Positions 49,401 through 61,971 of a stretch of 64,000 nt of DNA are shown one piece after another. A model generated the notes under the pieces. It had not been told where the DNA came from and searched no databases. It saw nothing but the letters and a program-made list of their open reading frames with translations. The stretch comes from Camarhynchus parvulus (lineage: Eukaryota; Chordata; Aves; Passeriformes; Thraupidae), in contig NC_044571.1 in assembly GCF_901933205.1 (NCBI RefSeq), forward strand, positions 72,417,689 through 72,481,688. The letters are read 5' to 3'. Each line of letters starts with the position of its first letter. The first letter of the stretch is position 1. The position numbers and the translations under genes are program-made.

Positions 49401-51237
49401 TAAAAAAAAAACAACCCTGCTTTCTAACAAATGGTAAAATTATTGTTTATTGAAGAAAGCATAGATTTCCAGGCAGAAATCAATAATGTAACTGGTCAGC
49501 AAAAGTAATTACTGTGAGTTGTGCCCCGCTTTTTATGGACATTTTAAGTGCTTCATAGGAGGCTATGGTTGGGCCCTTTTTGTGGGGTTAAACTACTAGT
49601 CATTTGTAAGTTGCAGTAAGCAGAGTCATGATAGGTCTTCATGGAGGTTCAGACTTCCTTCGTGCACCTAAAGTTCATATGACTTCTCTTGCTCTGATGT
49701 GTGCCATGCAGGGGTCTGCAGTAGGTCGTGGAGAGTATAAAAGTCCATAAATATTGTAGTGGTTTTCTTAGTAGTGTGACTTTAGCAGTATAAAATGTTG
49801 TGAGAAAATTGATGCCCTGTCCTAGATGTAAAACCAGGATGTGATTTAAGGGATTAAGAGAGGTTTTTTTCCTTTTCTTTGAGAACTTAAAAACTTCTGT
49901 TTCCATAACCTGGAAAGCCCCCCTGCTCTGGGGGCTTTGCCTATTTTGTACTTTTCTATATTTGTAAGCCACGGATCCAGTGTTTTTTTCAAGTACTAGA
50001 CTTAGCTTTATGGAAAGAGATGAGTTAAATGCATTGAAAATTTGGTTTAAAACCTTGAATGTTAGAACTGTTATCTGACAGTAATAACAAATTTTGTGTT
50101 GCCATATGATTGATTGACAGCTTTTATATTTAAATGCACTTTTAATCCTGTTAGATCTCATGCGTCGTCAGGAAGAATTGAGGCGCTTGGAAGAACTTCG
50201 AAACCAAGAACTTCAAAAACGCAAGCAGATACAGCTGAGGTATTTTGTCTTCTACTGTGCACAAGTGTGGCGTGCAGCCACTGTAGGCCTGCATGAATTT
50301 AGATATGTTAGCTAAACTGGCTTCTCAAAAGCATAATGTGTGATGTTTCTGAAAATATAATGCAATATAAAAGATTATTTTAGAGTGTTGCTTGATTTTT
50401 TTCACTTATTTCAGCTCCGCTAATTTTGTTGTAAATTTCTGAGATGTCTAAATAGCATAGAAATGTCAGCCTATTTTTTGTTTCATATTTATTTTAACAT
50501 GACCATAGCAATGCTGTAATAGGAACATGCTTCTAAATTTTATGGGCAGGTGGTCTGCATGTAGAATCATAGCATTGCAATCTTATAGTCTGACATGGGA
50601 TTTTGGAAGTTTTTTCGCTTGATATTCTAGTATGTTGAAAACAATTTTTCTTTTAGGATTTGATTCGTGCAAATAATTGTTTTAATGCCTCTTCTAAAGT
50701 TTAAGAAAATAGACGTAGTGTCATCATATTGATTTATACTTTTTGTTAAATATCACAATAAATGTCAATAAGATAAAAAGAAAAACATCTCAGAATTAAA
50801 AATTGTGTCTTTTGGTACTGTTGAAATGTTTTAATCCATAGCGGCTTCTTAAAAACTGGAATATTTTAACCTGTTTACTGATACAAAGCTGGAAGGGTAG
50901 GTGTAGAATATATTAGTATTGAAATTACTTCTATTCCAGTTAAAAAAAAAAACAACCAAAACTTCAAAACTACTCAAACTCATTAAGTTGAGTAGATGAG
51001 TGCCTTGCACTATGTAAAAAATAAATAATAGCCAATTTTGTTTATATGCTTGTTCTTACCCCTGAGGCTGAGTGCAAGCCTAAACAGGTCAAGAGACTAA
51101 GCTGACATAATTTTGAAAAATACCCTAGACATGAAGAAGAGCACAGACGTCGGGAAGAAGAGATGCTACGCCAGAGGGAACAGGAGGAATTACGACGACA
51201 GCAGGAGGGAGGATTTAAGCCAAATTTCATGGACAAT
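40087..51237 (+). CDS. PSPC1: PSPC1, paraspeckle component 1 (5' six exons; 3' end off window)
   Basis: DBHS-family nuclear RNA-binding protein, related to NONO and SFPQ. The family acts as dimers in paraspeckles, binding NEAT1 RNA and influencing transcription and RNA retention. CDS is join(40087..40464, 42059..42360, 44912..45007, 46000..46196, 50155..50239, 51129..51237), 1167 nt or 389 codons, with no internal stop. RRM1 spans about residues 84-156, with RNP2 LFVGNL (86-91) and RNP1 RGFGFIRL (119-126). RRM2 starts at LTVKNLS and carries the RNP1-like KGFVEF. The NOPS segment follows ([15 protein letters not shown] to [12 protein letters not shown]), then a long charged coiled coil rich in E, R and Q. 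The start at 40087 was chosen because NLKQVRIE, a PSPC1 N-terminal signature, follows it and the context is good (G at -3, G at +4). The N-terminal linker is Gly/Ala-rich. PSPC1 is usually somewhat over 500 residues, so the Gly/Pro/Met-rich C-terminus is missing here. Identity is very secure from recall of the family. Confidence 0.96.
40561..42058 (+). other. PSPC1: PSPC1 intron 1, body
   Basis: Intron 1 spans 40465-42058, and its first part lies in the CpG island. No repeat family is clear. Short open frames here are not coding. Confidence 0.8.
42059..42360 (+). CDS. PSPC1: PSPC1 coding exon 2 (end of RRM1, RRM2)
   Basis: Begins [15 protein letters not shown] after a weak acceptor (TATAAAG) and ends in the split Thr codon before donor GTAAGT. 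It holds the last strands of RRM1 and nearly all of RRM2, including [19 protein letters not shown]. The open frame continues 120 nt upstream into intron sequence, but that part shows no family similarity. The junction with exon 1 is in frame (phase 0). Confidence 0.95.
42361..44911 (+). other. PSPC1: PSPC1 intron 2
   Basis: GT..AG intron with a T-rich stretch before the acceptor. Nothing else is recognised, apart from a G/T-rich low-complexity tract at about 44085-44140. Confidence 0.9.
44912..45007 (+). CDS. PSPC1: PSPC1 coding exon 3 (NOPS start)
   Basis: This 96-nt exon lies between acceptor TTTTTCCAG and donor GTAAGT. It completes the split Thr codon and encodes [22 protein letters not shown] and on to the QQYH residues. 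It forms the first part of the NOPS dimerisation segment. It ends two bases into the Lys codon, which exon 4 completes. Confidence 0.94.
45008..45999 (+). other. PSPC1: PSPC1 intron 3
   Basis: A 992-base GT..AG intron. No repeat or RNA gene is recognised. Confidence 0.9.
46000..46196 (+). CDS. PSPC1: PSPC1 coding exon 4 (NOPS end, coiled coil start)
   Basis: This 197-nt exon follows acceptor TTTTTATTAG. It encodes [20 protein letters not shown], then [19 protein letters not shown] and the start of the long helix ending [10 protein letters not shown]. It ends one base into an Asp codon, with donor GTAAAA. The pattern matches the NOPS-to-coiled-coil transition of DBHS proteins, the surface used for dimerisation. 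Confidence 0.95.
47632..47974 (-). mobile_element. Solo LTR in PSPC1 intron 4
   Basis: Starts TGTAATCC and ends ACATCACA, flanked by GGAT on both sides (47628-47631 and 47975-47978). The minus strand has a TATA-like CTATATAAACC (about 47748) followed by AATAAA (about 47730), so it lies antisense to PSPC1. No internal viral sequence remains. Confidence 0.8.
49011..49249 (+). other. Candidate alternative exon in PSPC1 intron 4
   Basis: An AG preceded by TTAACATACTAACAATTTC opens into 79 codons without a stop, ending in TAA at 49247-49249. Spliced to exon 4 it would be exactly in phase. The polypyrimidine tract is weak and the TACTAAC-type element is closer to the AG than usual. The product has no recognised domain. 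Confidence 0.25.
50155..50239 (+). CDS. PSPC1: PSPC1 coding exon 5 (coiled coil)
   Basis: This 85-nt exon follows acceptor CCTGTTAG and encodes [20 protein letters not shown] then QKRKQIQLR, a charged coiled coil. Its donor GTATTT is the weakest of the six. Read-through stays open for 25 codons to a TAA at 50313-50315. Confidence 0.94.
50240..51128 (+). other. PSPC1: PSPC1 intron 5
   Basis: An 889-base intron with a weak GTATTT donor. It is open for 25 codons from exon 5 if retained. Confidence 0.9.
51129..51237 (+). CDS. PSPC1: PSPC1 coding exon 6 (coiled coil end)
   Basis: This 109-nt exon follows acceptor TACCCTAG. It encodes [20 protein letters not shown] and on through [15 protein letters not shown]. 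It ends on a complete Asn codon before donor GTAAGT, a phase-0 junction. The next expected exon (the family continues with a segment starting REQE) was not found by eye to 64000, so intron 6 exceeds 12.7 kb. Confidence 0.94.
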
Positions 51238-54200
51238 GTAAGTACAGTTCTGTGGTGAAAATTGAAACTGCAAAAGAGTTTCTTCATTACATTATTTTTG
51301 TACTAGTTACTGAACTGCTGTCTTCTTGTTGGCTGTTTTCAATTCAGTATTTCACTGTTTCCCTGAGCGAATTGCTGCATATTCAATAGGGTAGTTACTC
51401 TTTTGTATGATGACATCACTCTTATTTTTCCAACAAGCTACTGATGTAACACTTCCATCAAGTGAAGGTGTTCAGATACTGATTTTTTTTACTTGGGAAT
51501 TGAAATGTTTCAGTAAAATAGTTTTTTTAAGTGGCAGGTGATAGGAATCATCCATCCTGATGTGCCCTACTCTGCCTGAAGGTTTTAATTTTAAACCGTC
51601 AGTGCTGCTAAGCTTGTTTGAATTTCTGGTTTTGGTTTATGCTTAACTTAATAAGAAAGTTTTCAGAAACAAAAAGGGCAATATTAATTTCATCTGGAGC
51701 CTAAAATCACTCTCCCTTTTGACCCTGTGTAAAACTAGATGAGGAGAACATCCAAATCATTGCTAAAGGAGACTGAAAGATTATAACGGTGTGGGAAAAT
51801 TTGTCCTCGCTATAATCTGTACATTATTTATATTAGTAATTTAGGTATGCTCTGCCTCTGAAGACTCATCCTGCAGGACTAACAAAATGGTGCTGTCAGA
51901 GGAGTCAGATTCTAAATTTTTTTGGTCAAAGGGTATGACTTTTTTTCTACCAACCGCATCAGTTCAGTGAATGCAAACTGTGTTACAAATGTTTTAGTTT
52001 CTCTTGAGTAGGATGCCGTCTGGTATAACAGCTATTCCTAGTGAGGAAGTAATGAATAAGCAATTCACACAATGCTCTTTTACATTATTAAAACAACTGT
52101 AGTTTGCAGGAGGGGATTTTGCTCTCTTCACAGATGCAACTTCATACATCAATGAGAAATGAACTGCTGGTTTCTCAGCTACTTCCTGTGGAAGAAAAAC
52201 CTGGTTTATATTCTATACCATGAAATTTTCTGTAGGGTTGCGAAGAATTTGTTATGTATGTTCTGAGACATCCTGAGAGATGTTAGAAAATAAATTATTT
52301 CCTCTTGTCAGCGGGACATTTTTCCCCTTGTCTGCCCCTTAGTGTTCTTAGCAAAGATGGGGAGGAAGCAAAATAGTTCCTTTGATTTTATTAACAGATG
52401 TGATTTGTTTTTGCTCACTGTGTTTTGAGGGACTTCTATCGAAAAGTAGATGGTAATTTATTTCCATATGTTCTCACTGTAAAAGAAAACTGCTTTCAGC
52501 ACATCTTTTCTTAAGGAAATGAAGACCAGGGATTCAGAACTCATACTGTCCTTTAGTGTTTTCCAAATATTATTAAACATAATTGGGGAAATAGCATGTT
52601 ACAGTCGTCTCAATTAATTTAGAAATAGCACTTACTGATGACTTCTGTAGTGCCAAATGTGAAATTTCATCTTTCTAATACCCTAATGTAGCATCTTTTG
52701 GGGTTGCCTGACTTTCTGACCCTGTAAGCTATTTGTCAAAACATCCTGGCTCCTCTGTGAGACCCGGGCTTCTTGCTGCAGAGAGCTGCAGTAATAGCAA
52801 GCTGGGGAGCCAACCCACAGCCCTGGGATGGCAGTAGCTCCCTCGGATTCCATTGCTTTTAGGAAGTTGTGGCCTGTATTCTGCAGCTTGGAGCAGGGAA
52901 AGCTAGATAATGTTGGCCACCACAGCCTTTACTGCTTTATCCTTACATCTGTCTTGAGACAGCAGTATTTAGTCTCTGTGCTTAAATTGCTTACCACAGT
53001 TTGTCCATCCTTGTTGCTTATCTACATTTTTAAATTCCAAACCCTACATGAATAGAAACTGTTGAAGTTGTTGTGCTGGGCTTGGCAAAAATGTAGGATA
53101 AAATAGAAGAAGAGTGAATCAAATGGAAACCACTTCAGTCACTATGCATAATTTTAATGGCTTTTATACATCAAATTTTTTGGAGGCGAAAGGTGGAAGA
53201 GTGCTTTGGAAGAGTGTAGCTTTCCCACTCTCATGCATTACTGAAATGGTGTGTTCATCTGGACCTGATTAATACACTGCAAGAATATAGAGATGTAGTT
53301 TTGCAGTAACAGTCCTACTAAAAGCTTTTAAACTTAAATATGAAAGACTATAGAGTACAGGTGTTGTTTTTAAATCATCATATGAAATTGAAGTGGCATA
53401 TACAATGATACATGAAAAAATGTATTCTCAAGATCAGTCTTTAGTATTCTGGTTATGTCTTAGGTTTTACTTCTAATGCTCTTTAAACTTTAAAAGAGGA
53501 AAAATTGAAACAAAATAGTGAGTGATGTGTTTACTTTCTTTAGCAACAGTTTCTAATCAGGGCAGCTGTGTGACTAAGCATTTTGTAGATGTATTTAGAT
53601 AACTGTAGTTATATAGTGTGAATGGGAATTGAAAAAGCCTTTGCATTTTGCAGCAGAGAAAAACTAAAGTCTTTTCTGGAGATTGGAAAATGACACATGA
53701 AATCTGATTTCAACTTAGAATTTATTACGCAACTAATACTTGTTTACTGTGAACAGATTCCGTCTTGCACTTAGTTCTACTCTCAGATTACTACTGTACG
53801 TGTACTGAGAAAGTTATTCTCTATTTTCAGAGATTAGAAGTTGACTCTTGGTGAGAATTGCATTTTTTGATACTGTTGGATAGTTTTTTACCATATCAAG
53901 TCTTGATAAACTCTTCTGACATTATACTTACAACATATTAAAGTCTTCTGCCAACAATGTCTTTAGCAGGACAATAATAATTGTTTCTAATCATTGTTTT
54001 TGTTTCTTAAAAGCTTTGAAAAGTAAGCTTCCTTCACTTACATCCTATCACTTTTTACTGGTCAGTCTAAAACAGGAAGATAAATGGTAAGTGCAATGGC
54101 AACCAGAATTGGACCCTCTCATGTAAGGCTGCAGTATTAGGCTTTTCTGTTGAAAGTTTCTGTCTGTGTCTTTTCCCTAACTCATTAAACTTGGATTTTT

Positions 54201-57200
54201 TGAAATTATATTTGTAATCAAGTTTTAATGCAGCTAGCAGTTTCTTGATTTTATTACAGATGATAAAAATATTATCTGTGAGAGGATTTATTTTCCTGAA
54301 GCATTCTTGTTGCTGGTGATGATGAACATTAGAAATTTGATTGCATTGATTGTTAATCTAATGGGCAGCCTGCTGATGCCTAAACAATTTATTAATCTAT
54401 TTGTATGATCTCTACTAGATAAATTATGAATGAATACTTTCATATCAGTTAGGGTTTTTCCCTGCCTTTCTACAAGTCAGTTAGTTGAAATGTGCTGTTA
54501 CAGCTCAACAATTTATATGCATTCTGATTTCACAGTAGCTTAATTGGGAAACTAATTTTCCAGTAGTTGTTTGCTAATTTTTATTTTGCATACATTCTTC
54601 TGGCTGAAAGAGGAACTTGATGATGGTGATTTATTTTGCAACAGCACAAAAATTTTTTAAATAGAAAATACTTCTGAGTGCCAGTAATACATTAATTACT
54701 CAAATATGCAATGGTTATTATCCAGTTATGGATGGTTTGCTTTGATTTACATTGTTGAATCTGAATCAGAGGGGTTCTACAAAATAATTCCTGTTCCAAG
54801 ACCTGCTTTTATTTGTGTCACCAACTTAGTGTTTTGGATTTAGTGTGTTAAAATAGTTTCTATGTGTCTAAAACAGAGACCAAAAATATGTCAGAGTTGT
54901 AGTCCTGGTTTTATGTGGACAGATTTACTTCTGTAGTAACACTGTGAAATAGTGTTGGGTGGGTATTGTACTTAGTGAAACAGTAGCTGCAATACCAGCC
55001 TTAGACTTACCTCTCTTCTTACTGGCAGTTTAAAGAGGAAATTGAGATTTTTGGACATCCTTGCCTGCTTCCCTCCAAAGAAAACCCCTTTTTGAATGTG
55101 TAAGGGACTGTTTCCTGAGAATTCATCAGTTTCAATTTCTGAATGCTTGCTGCTTTTTTCATGTAAGACTTCGTATATTAAATAGTTTTCTTTTGAACCC
55201 CATAGTCTTTTCAGGAATTATTTCTCGATGTTGTTTTGCTTTCCTTTAGTTTTTCTTGCAGAAGCACTGCTCTCAAGTATGGTGAGAGCATAAAGTGTCA
55301 GCTGCTAAAGCAGTGGAGATGCTTCAACAGCAGGGATTGTAGTGGACTTAGATCAAAAGCTCTAAGACAGATGAGAGCAAGAAGGTAAAAAGGTACATTG
55401 CAAAACAGCAATGATGTTTATAGCTTCAGGAATGCCATCGCAACATAGTTTTTGTTCTAAGAGTTTGGTCCTTTGGAGCAGTTTATAAATATAGTTTTCC
55501 ATTTCTTACTGTTTGGAGCCCTATGGAGGCATGTCTTATCCCTCACTTCTAGGTTCACTTGCAAGTTAAGCATTGGGCATGTTTTAAACAAGACTGTCAG
55601 TTAGAATTTCTTGAACTTCAATAATTCAGGACTAGATTTTTGCACTTCTTGCCTGTTTAGTAGAATAGAACTGTATTTTGATCCTGTCTTCTCATAGCAT
55701 TGTGTTCAAAGGCTCCATTAATGTAAATAGTTAGAATTTTCACTGAATGGTGATTTGTTTCTTACCTAACTCAAAACTAAACTAAGGCAGATGCCCAATA
55801 ATAAAATAATGAAACATTTCTAAGAATCTTTTAAAATTTCGTAAGTTTTCTAACAGTTAATGTTGGTTATTTTATCCTGACAGCCTTGTATACTGAATGA
55901 AGCTAATGGTGGTGAAGTTGTGTGAGTTCATTTGAATAAAATCTTAGTTTCTTGCTGCTTTATAAAAGCTCTTCTGTAGAGCGGGATTGGGCGAGATGAA
56001 TTGCATCCTTACTGCAGTCCAACATACATAGTTCATGTGTGACACCTTAAAGGCTTTTTAAGGTAAAACTAGCTTGGAAGAAGACAAATTATTAAATGCA
56101 GAACTAAAACACACCAACCTGACAAAATACTGCTTTTCTTGGCAGTGGATTTATTTCAGTGATCGAGTTTCTTCCTATTCATAAATCAACACAGGGTAGG
56201 CCTTTAAGCAGGCATTCTATAAATACATAGTTTGTGGTTTTGTGGGCAGTCCTAGTTTTGGCAGTAGCACTAAATGATATTTATTTTTTCATGAGTGATG
56301 TGCATCAGTAGACAGATTCTTAAATCATGCATTTCTTCTGTTCCTTGATGTTTCGGATACTATATTAGTTGCTTTCGGCAAGAATAATACTTCCTTAACA
56401 AGCCTTAAAACATTCAATTTGTATTTTTTTCAGCAACTAAATAAATTATTTTGATCCTTTAATTGCATTGTCAGGTCGAAAAGACTTTAGCTATCATAAC
56501 TGCTTTTAGTATGAAAAGACATTGCATGGAAATCAATGCAGATCTTCAGGTATCTTTTTGTAATGTATTATGTGCTTATTTTTATTAAATGAAGGTGTTT
56601 GTGGAATAAGTTCTTTTGGTTGTATGTATTTCATGACCATTTTAGGATAGTTCGTAATTGATTTTCTAGGTCATGTTTTTATGTATGTCATGGATGATAC
56701 TTAAAGTAATTTTTCAGTAACAGTTTTTAGGCAATGTGATATTTTTGTATTATATTTAGGAGACTAATCTTTTGCACAGTTGCAGTCATCTTCTAAATTG
56801 GAAAATACCAATATGTACTTTATGTGAACTCACAAACAGAACAAGTGACTATTCACAAGTAATTTTTATAGCTTATTCTGCTGTCAACTGTGTGGTAATC
56901 TCCAATATGAATTTAGGTGTTGTCGTACTGCTTTTAAGCTTTCCCAAATTCATTCTTTTCTACAGTAATTGACAGAGAATTTTCTGTCCATATTCTTTAG
57001 ATTATCTGGTTTTGTTTATAGCTTTACTTTCTCTTAGTAAGACTGATGATTGGGATGCTAAAATAACACTGTCCAGATGCTGCTTATGTAATAGCAAAAT
57101 GACATTAGTTGTCATCAGTCTCGGTGTTTCATGAGACCTCAGCTGTAGCAGATGCCATTTTTATTGAATTATTGATGGAAAGACCTCAAATACATCTGTA

Positions 57201-57339
57201 CTTGTTTATAGAACACTCCATTTGTATACTTAACTTTTGCTGTTTGATAGATAAAATGAAAAAATCTGATCAAGAGCAGATTTTATACGCCTATATTCTA
57301 TATTTTACTATTATTTCTGAAAATTGTTCCTGCTCACTA

Positions 57340-57392
57340 TTTTAAATAAATGACAAATGAAATTAATGATAAATAAATGATAAATGAAATCA
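57340..57392 (+). repeat. Imperfect AAATGA/AAATAA tandem repeat
   Basis: Overlapping AAATGAAAT, GATAAATAAATGATAAATG and similar units form a short, imperfect array in intron 6. Confidence 0.6.
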
Positions 57393-58454
57393 TCTTATTC
57401 AAATTACTCAAACAGAGTTCTTCAGTTTTTCATATTCTGACAAGCCAGAATACTTAGAAATTATATATATAACTTAAAAAATTATTGATGTGTTTGATAA
57501 ATGCCATATATATTTGAAGAAGCTGAAATTAATGTTTGCCTTAATAATTTTCATTTTTTCTTCCTCAGCTACTGGAGTTAAGTTTGACTTGGAGTTTGTA
57601 CATGTATTTACCCAGACTACGAAGAAACTAACTTTCAGTTTCAGTTGTCTGCTTGGTACCTATTTTGGACTCATCCACCTCTCTAAATCTTGAGATCTTG
57701 CTTGGTGGCACTGAGACTTGCAACCAAAATACGTTCCTCTGCTTTGAACAGTTTGTCTTTGCTCAAGGGATCTGTGTTTAAAGAAAGAATAACACACCCA
57801 AGAAGCAATAAGTGAGATTTCTGTAGAAATAGTATTTTTGCATACGAGGAAACCTGTTATGGGTCTGTTGCATAGTGTGAAGGAAGCCTATTTAGCGACC
57901 TGATTTCTGTCTCTCAAGCCAGTACCTTCCACATAGTTTTTTTCTTAAATGTGACCTTTTGATTAGCCTCTAGCATTTTACTTCAGTAACTCTCACAGAG
58001 CAGAAACTGTTAATAGTGGTAATGCAGTAAACTAATAGAAATAAGTATAAATTAACTTAGTGCTGTTACCTGTCTATTGAAACCAGGATGTTGTTTTTAA
58101 AATTAAAATATTTATTATTTTTCTCATTAATATTTCACAAGCCTCCTTGTCAAAGTATTTTTTTCTTATTACTGGAGGTAGTGCTTTTTTAGGGTTATTA
58201 AATCATCCATGAGGAAAATCGAGTTTAAATCTGATACTTCTGACTTCCATCAAGTACACTTTAATTGTGCAAAGATTGGGTATTACTTTCCAATTAATTA
58301 GCACTTTTAATAAATAGTGGGTTTTGGTAAGAAGATGAGTTTCAGTAGAGCTATTTTGTAACTGTTCAAATGGGGAGTTCAGTAGAAACCGAAGCCTAAA
58401 GAGTCAAATATATTTGAGATTTGCTATTCAAAGATGTTTCTGCCTGAACATAAT

Positions 58455-58765
58455 CTTAAAATCACAGCATGGTTTGGTTTGGAAGGGTCCATTAAAGGCC
58501 CCTAGTTGATGCCTTCTGCAATGAGCAGGGGCATCTTAAGCTACTTTAGGTTGCTCAGAGCCCCATCCAGTCCTTAATGTTTCCAGAGATGGGGCATCCA
58601 CCACCTGTCTGGACAACTTGTTCCAGTATTGGTTTGCTCTCATTGTAAAAAAAAAAATTCAAAATTCCTTTCACCTAGTTGGAATACCCACTCTTAGTTT
58701 AGGGTTATCACCCGTGTCCTGTCACAACAGGCCCTACTAAAACATTTGTCACCATTATGATTTCC
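58455..58765 (-). mobile_element. CR1 LINE 3' region in PSPC1 intron 6
   Basis: Reversed CR1: TTTGGTTTGGAAGGGTCCAT, CTGCAATGAGCAGGGGCATC, GGTTGCTCAGAGCCCCATCC, GATGGGGCATCCACCACCTG and CTGTCACAACAGGCCCTACT follow in order. An A-run interrupts it near 58650. Confidence 0.93.
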
Positions 58766-61700
58766 TACAGTGGCTAATGGCTCATTAGTTTAGGCCTAGA
58801 ATTGTGTAGGATTAAAGAGTGCTTGCATTAGTTTTGTTCTGTACATGACATGAAGCCCTTACTACAGGTCTCAAATGCAGTTTGAGTTATCTGCTTGTGA
58901 CAGGATAGCTAGTAGCTGTCTGTTCTAAGAATAAGACAATATAATGTTGAAAATTAGGCTTTGTTTATCTTCCTACATGCTTCTGGGTTTTATAATAATT
59001 TAAAAATGTTATTTACTTATGGAGTCTTCCTGTTTGTTTCCCCCACCATTTCTGAATCATTAAACATTTGTTTTAACTATAGGGGAACTTCTGAGTTTAG
59101 GTAAGAACCAGCTATTCATGTTTGTCCCTGTTGATTGGGTGGTCCCCATTGAGTCTCTATCATAATTCTGACCTTTGGGTCTATTATATGTAAATAAAAT
59201 AGTAGTTTTTGCTGGATATTTTTGGTGAAACCAGACAGTGTAGCTTAAGTGAGCTTGGGTTAGAGTATTTAGCTAGAAAGCAATGTTTCTCAATCTGTTT
59301 GGATTTATTCAGATGACCAGGGTTTTACACTTTTGATGGAAATACTAGAATTGCCTGGTAGAATGTATTATTTTCATCAGTGAGAACTTTGTGCAAATGA
59401 CAAGCATCTTCCTCGTTCAAGTCTGCCTCATGTTGCACCACTTTTACAGGAAATGGCCGACAAGTTGTGTAGAATAACTGTGGAGCTGGCTTCCTGCAGA
59501 AAGTTTCACTGATGCTTCTCTGTTTATATTTTCTTATGTTTTAGTGTGCTGTATGTGTGGACAGGCTATAAGTTAATTGGAGAAATCTTAAACATTGAAC
59601 TATTCTGGTTGTAAGCAGCATCCATAGCATCTATAAAAGACACTATATGGGTGCTAGAAGTTTCTCCTACAGGACCTCTTTGTAGGATTGAAAGACTTTG
59701 GCTTTCAGCTTCCTTTTAACAAATACTTGCATATTCTATTTACTTGGTAACTCTAATTATGAGTTAACAACTACAATTGGACTGATTTTTCTGTTATAGT
59801 TTATTTGGCATATATAATATCTACTTGGTGAGGAAAAATTCATGTTAGAGAAGTCTGGCTATAAGTTGTATTTAGTGCACTGTGGCTGTAACTAGTGGTG
59901 CTCTTAAGTTGATTTTGCAGTCTTATAGTTGGCACTTCAACTAAGAAGTAGATTTTCACATAAACATTCCATGATAAAGGGTATTCTTGGGTTATTAATT
60001 TCTCTTGTAAGTAAACATTGATGACTTTCACTACATTCTACTACTTACCATTGAATCTTGCATTTGGGGAAAACTCTTTTTTTGACTCCGTCCAGTGTCC
60101 ACTCTTTAAAATATTTGTATAGATTTGGGATTTGTGCAAAGAAAACGTAACAGTTTGGGAAATCTAAAATGCAGCATTGTTCTGTAACACCTGATTTTCA
60201 GTTTAGTATTTTAGTACATTTCTGTATGAGGGTAGAGTTAGCCCAGTCTTTCTTACCAGCTGAGCAGTCCTTCAAGTCCACCCCTACCATGTTAAATAGC
60301 GGAGTGCATCTTAAATCATTTGCAGCCTGCCAGGTTGTCTGTTTTGATACTTATCCACTCTTTTGACATTTCTTCAGCTCATATAAAACCAGAATAATTC
60401 TAAGATTAAATTCTCTAATATGCCTCTGAAGATGTGAATATATTGTGAATGTAGTGTAATCGTTACATATCTCAGTCATGAACTTGGTGATATGCTGTAT
60501 ATTTCTTCTAGAAAATACTTTTATGGGTAAGTAAACAGTAAAGTGCCTTTGAAAAAATATTTGTATTATGTACAGCTGTTGATCTGTATTTAATTTATAT
60601 TTTTAATTTTTCTACTGTTACTGAAAAAAAGAAGCTAACAGAAATGGAAGAAATTTTTTAATATTTTGGTTCCATGAATCTAAGGTGGCTCCTAACTCCA
60701 GCAGAACCAGATTAAGTGGCAGAACTGAAAAAGTTGCTATTAAGGGAATTGATATAATGGGATCTCATTTTTCAAAGGATTTCCAAATCTGTTGGAGGTG
60801 GTTACCTTCTCTAAGCACCTTTGTCTTGTGAAAATTATTTCTGAATTTTAGCTTAAAATATTTGAGAAGCAGATTTTTACCTCTCTTGTGAGTCTTAGTT
60901 GTTAAATCAAGGGGAAAAATTGCCAGAATACCTCTGTGCTTGTTTTCTCTCAAATCATCAACAGCAAAGGCATTTGGAAAAACTGTCCTTCTTTGCGGTT
61001 ACATCCTCAGAGAGTGCTTCATTTACAGTGAAGGGATATGGTAGGATTTTTCTTTATCTGAACAGATGATGTGATGATAATTGGAGGCATGGAATTAAGA
61101 TACTTTCATTTTGGTCCTAGCTACTGTATATATATGCAGTTTGTTTAGGGCCTGATTTTGCCCTCTATGTACTTATTTTTTTTTAGATGATGAATAACTT
61201 TTGTCTCAAGTTATGAGAAAATGAAATAAATTTTTTGTCAGTTTTGTAGATCTTGTATATACAATGTTGTACTGTATTTTAACAAATGGAAATAAGAGAG
61301 GTGGGAGAAAAGCTCACAAATTATACTAAAGCAGTGGCTTAAATGCAATATTAAAAATCAGTGAAGGAGCAAGTAACTACAAGACAAAATAATGAAGCAG
61401 AAAAGATATAAATATGGAACCAAGTTCTATAATTAAAAGAATAGGTTCCATGGTATATCTTGGCTTCTTTTAGACTATTTTCTTTCTTGTTAACAAGTTA
61501 GATTGTAATTTGAATTTTGAGCTGTAATACATTCTGAAAGTATGAGTTCTTGTGTAAAACAAAGCTGTTACTTTGGTGTGCATTAAATAGTATTGTCTTT
61601 AACCTTTAGAATTAACCATTTCTTTAATCTTTAGGACTATTAAATGTTGCTGGTTAGTGATGTATCCCCTAAAGGTCTTTGTATTGAGAGTCATGTTAGT

Positions 61701-61971
61701 GCAATTAAACTGCTTTCTTTCCAGTACTCTCAGTTTAGACCTGACTTAAACATCATGTGAGAATTGAAAGGAAGCTAAGTGTCGTTCAGATTGGGTTTTG
61801 CATCCAGCTGTAAGAGAATGACAAAATCAAAACATTCTGGGAGGTTCACAGCTGTTTAACAGTTTACTGTAAAAGTATTTTTAAATAATAACTTCAATTT
61901 ACAATGCTAATACTTTAGAGGAGTTTTAATTGCATTTGTTTAATTGGGTGTTTTTTCTCTGTGGGCTTTAG

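Larger units (their letters stand above)
46197..50154 (+). other. PSPC1: PSPC1 intron 4
   Basis: About 4 kb, containing a solo LTR (47632-47974), a phase-compatible open stretch (49011-49249) and a 170-codon minus-strand open frame (49649-50161). The latter two are discussed as findings. Confidence 0.9.

Noticed and set aside
50560..50640. Possible CR1 tail (TAGAATCATAG) in PSPC1 intron 5
   Set aside because: Only one short octamer-like word; the rest does not follow CR1 order.
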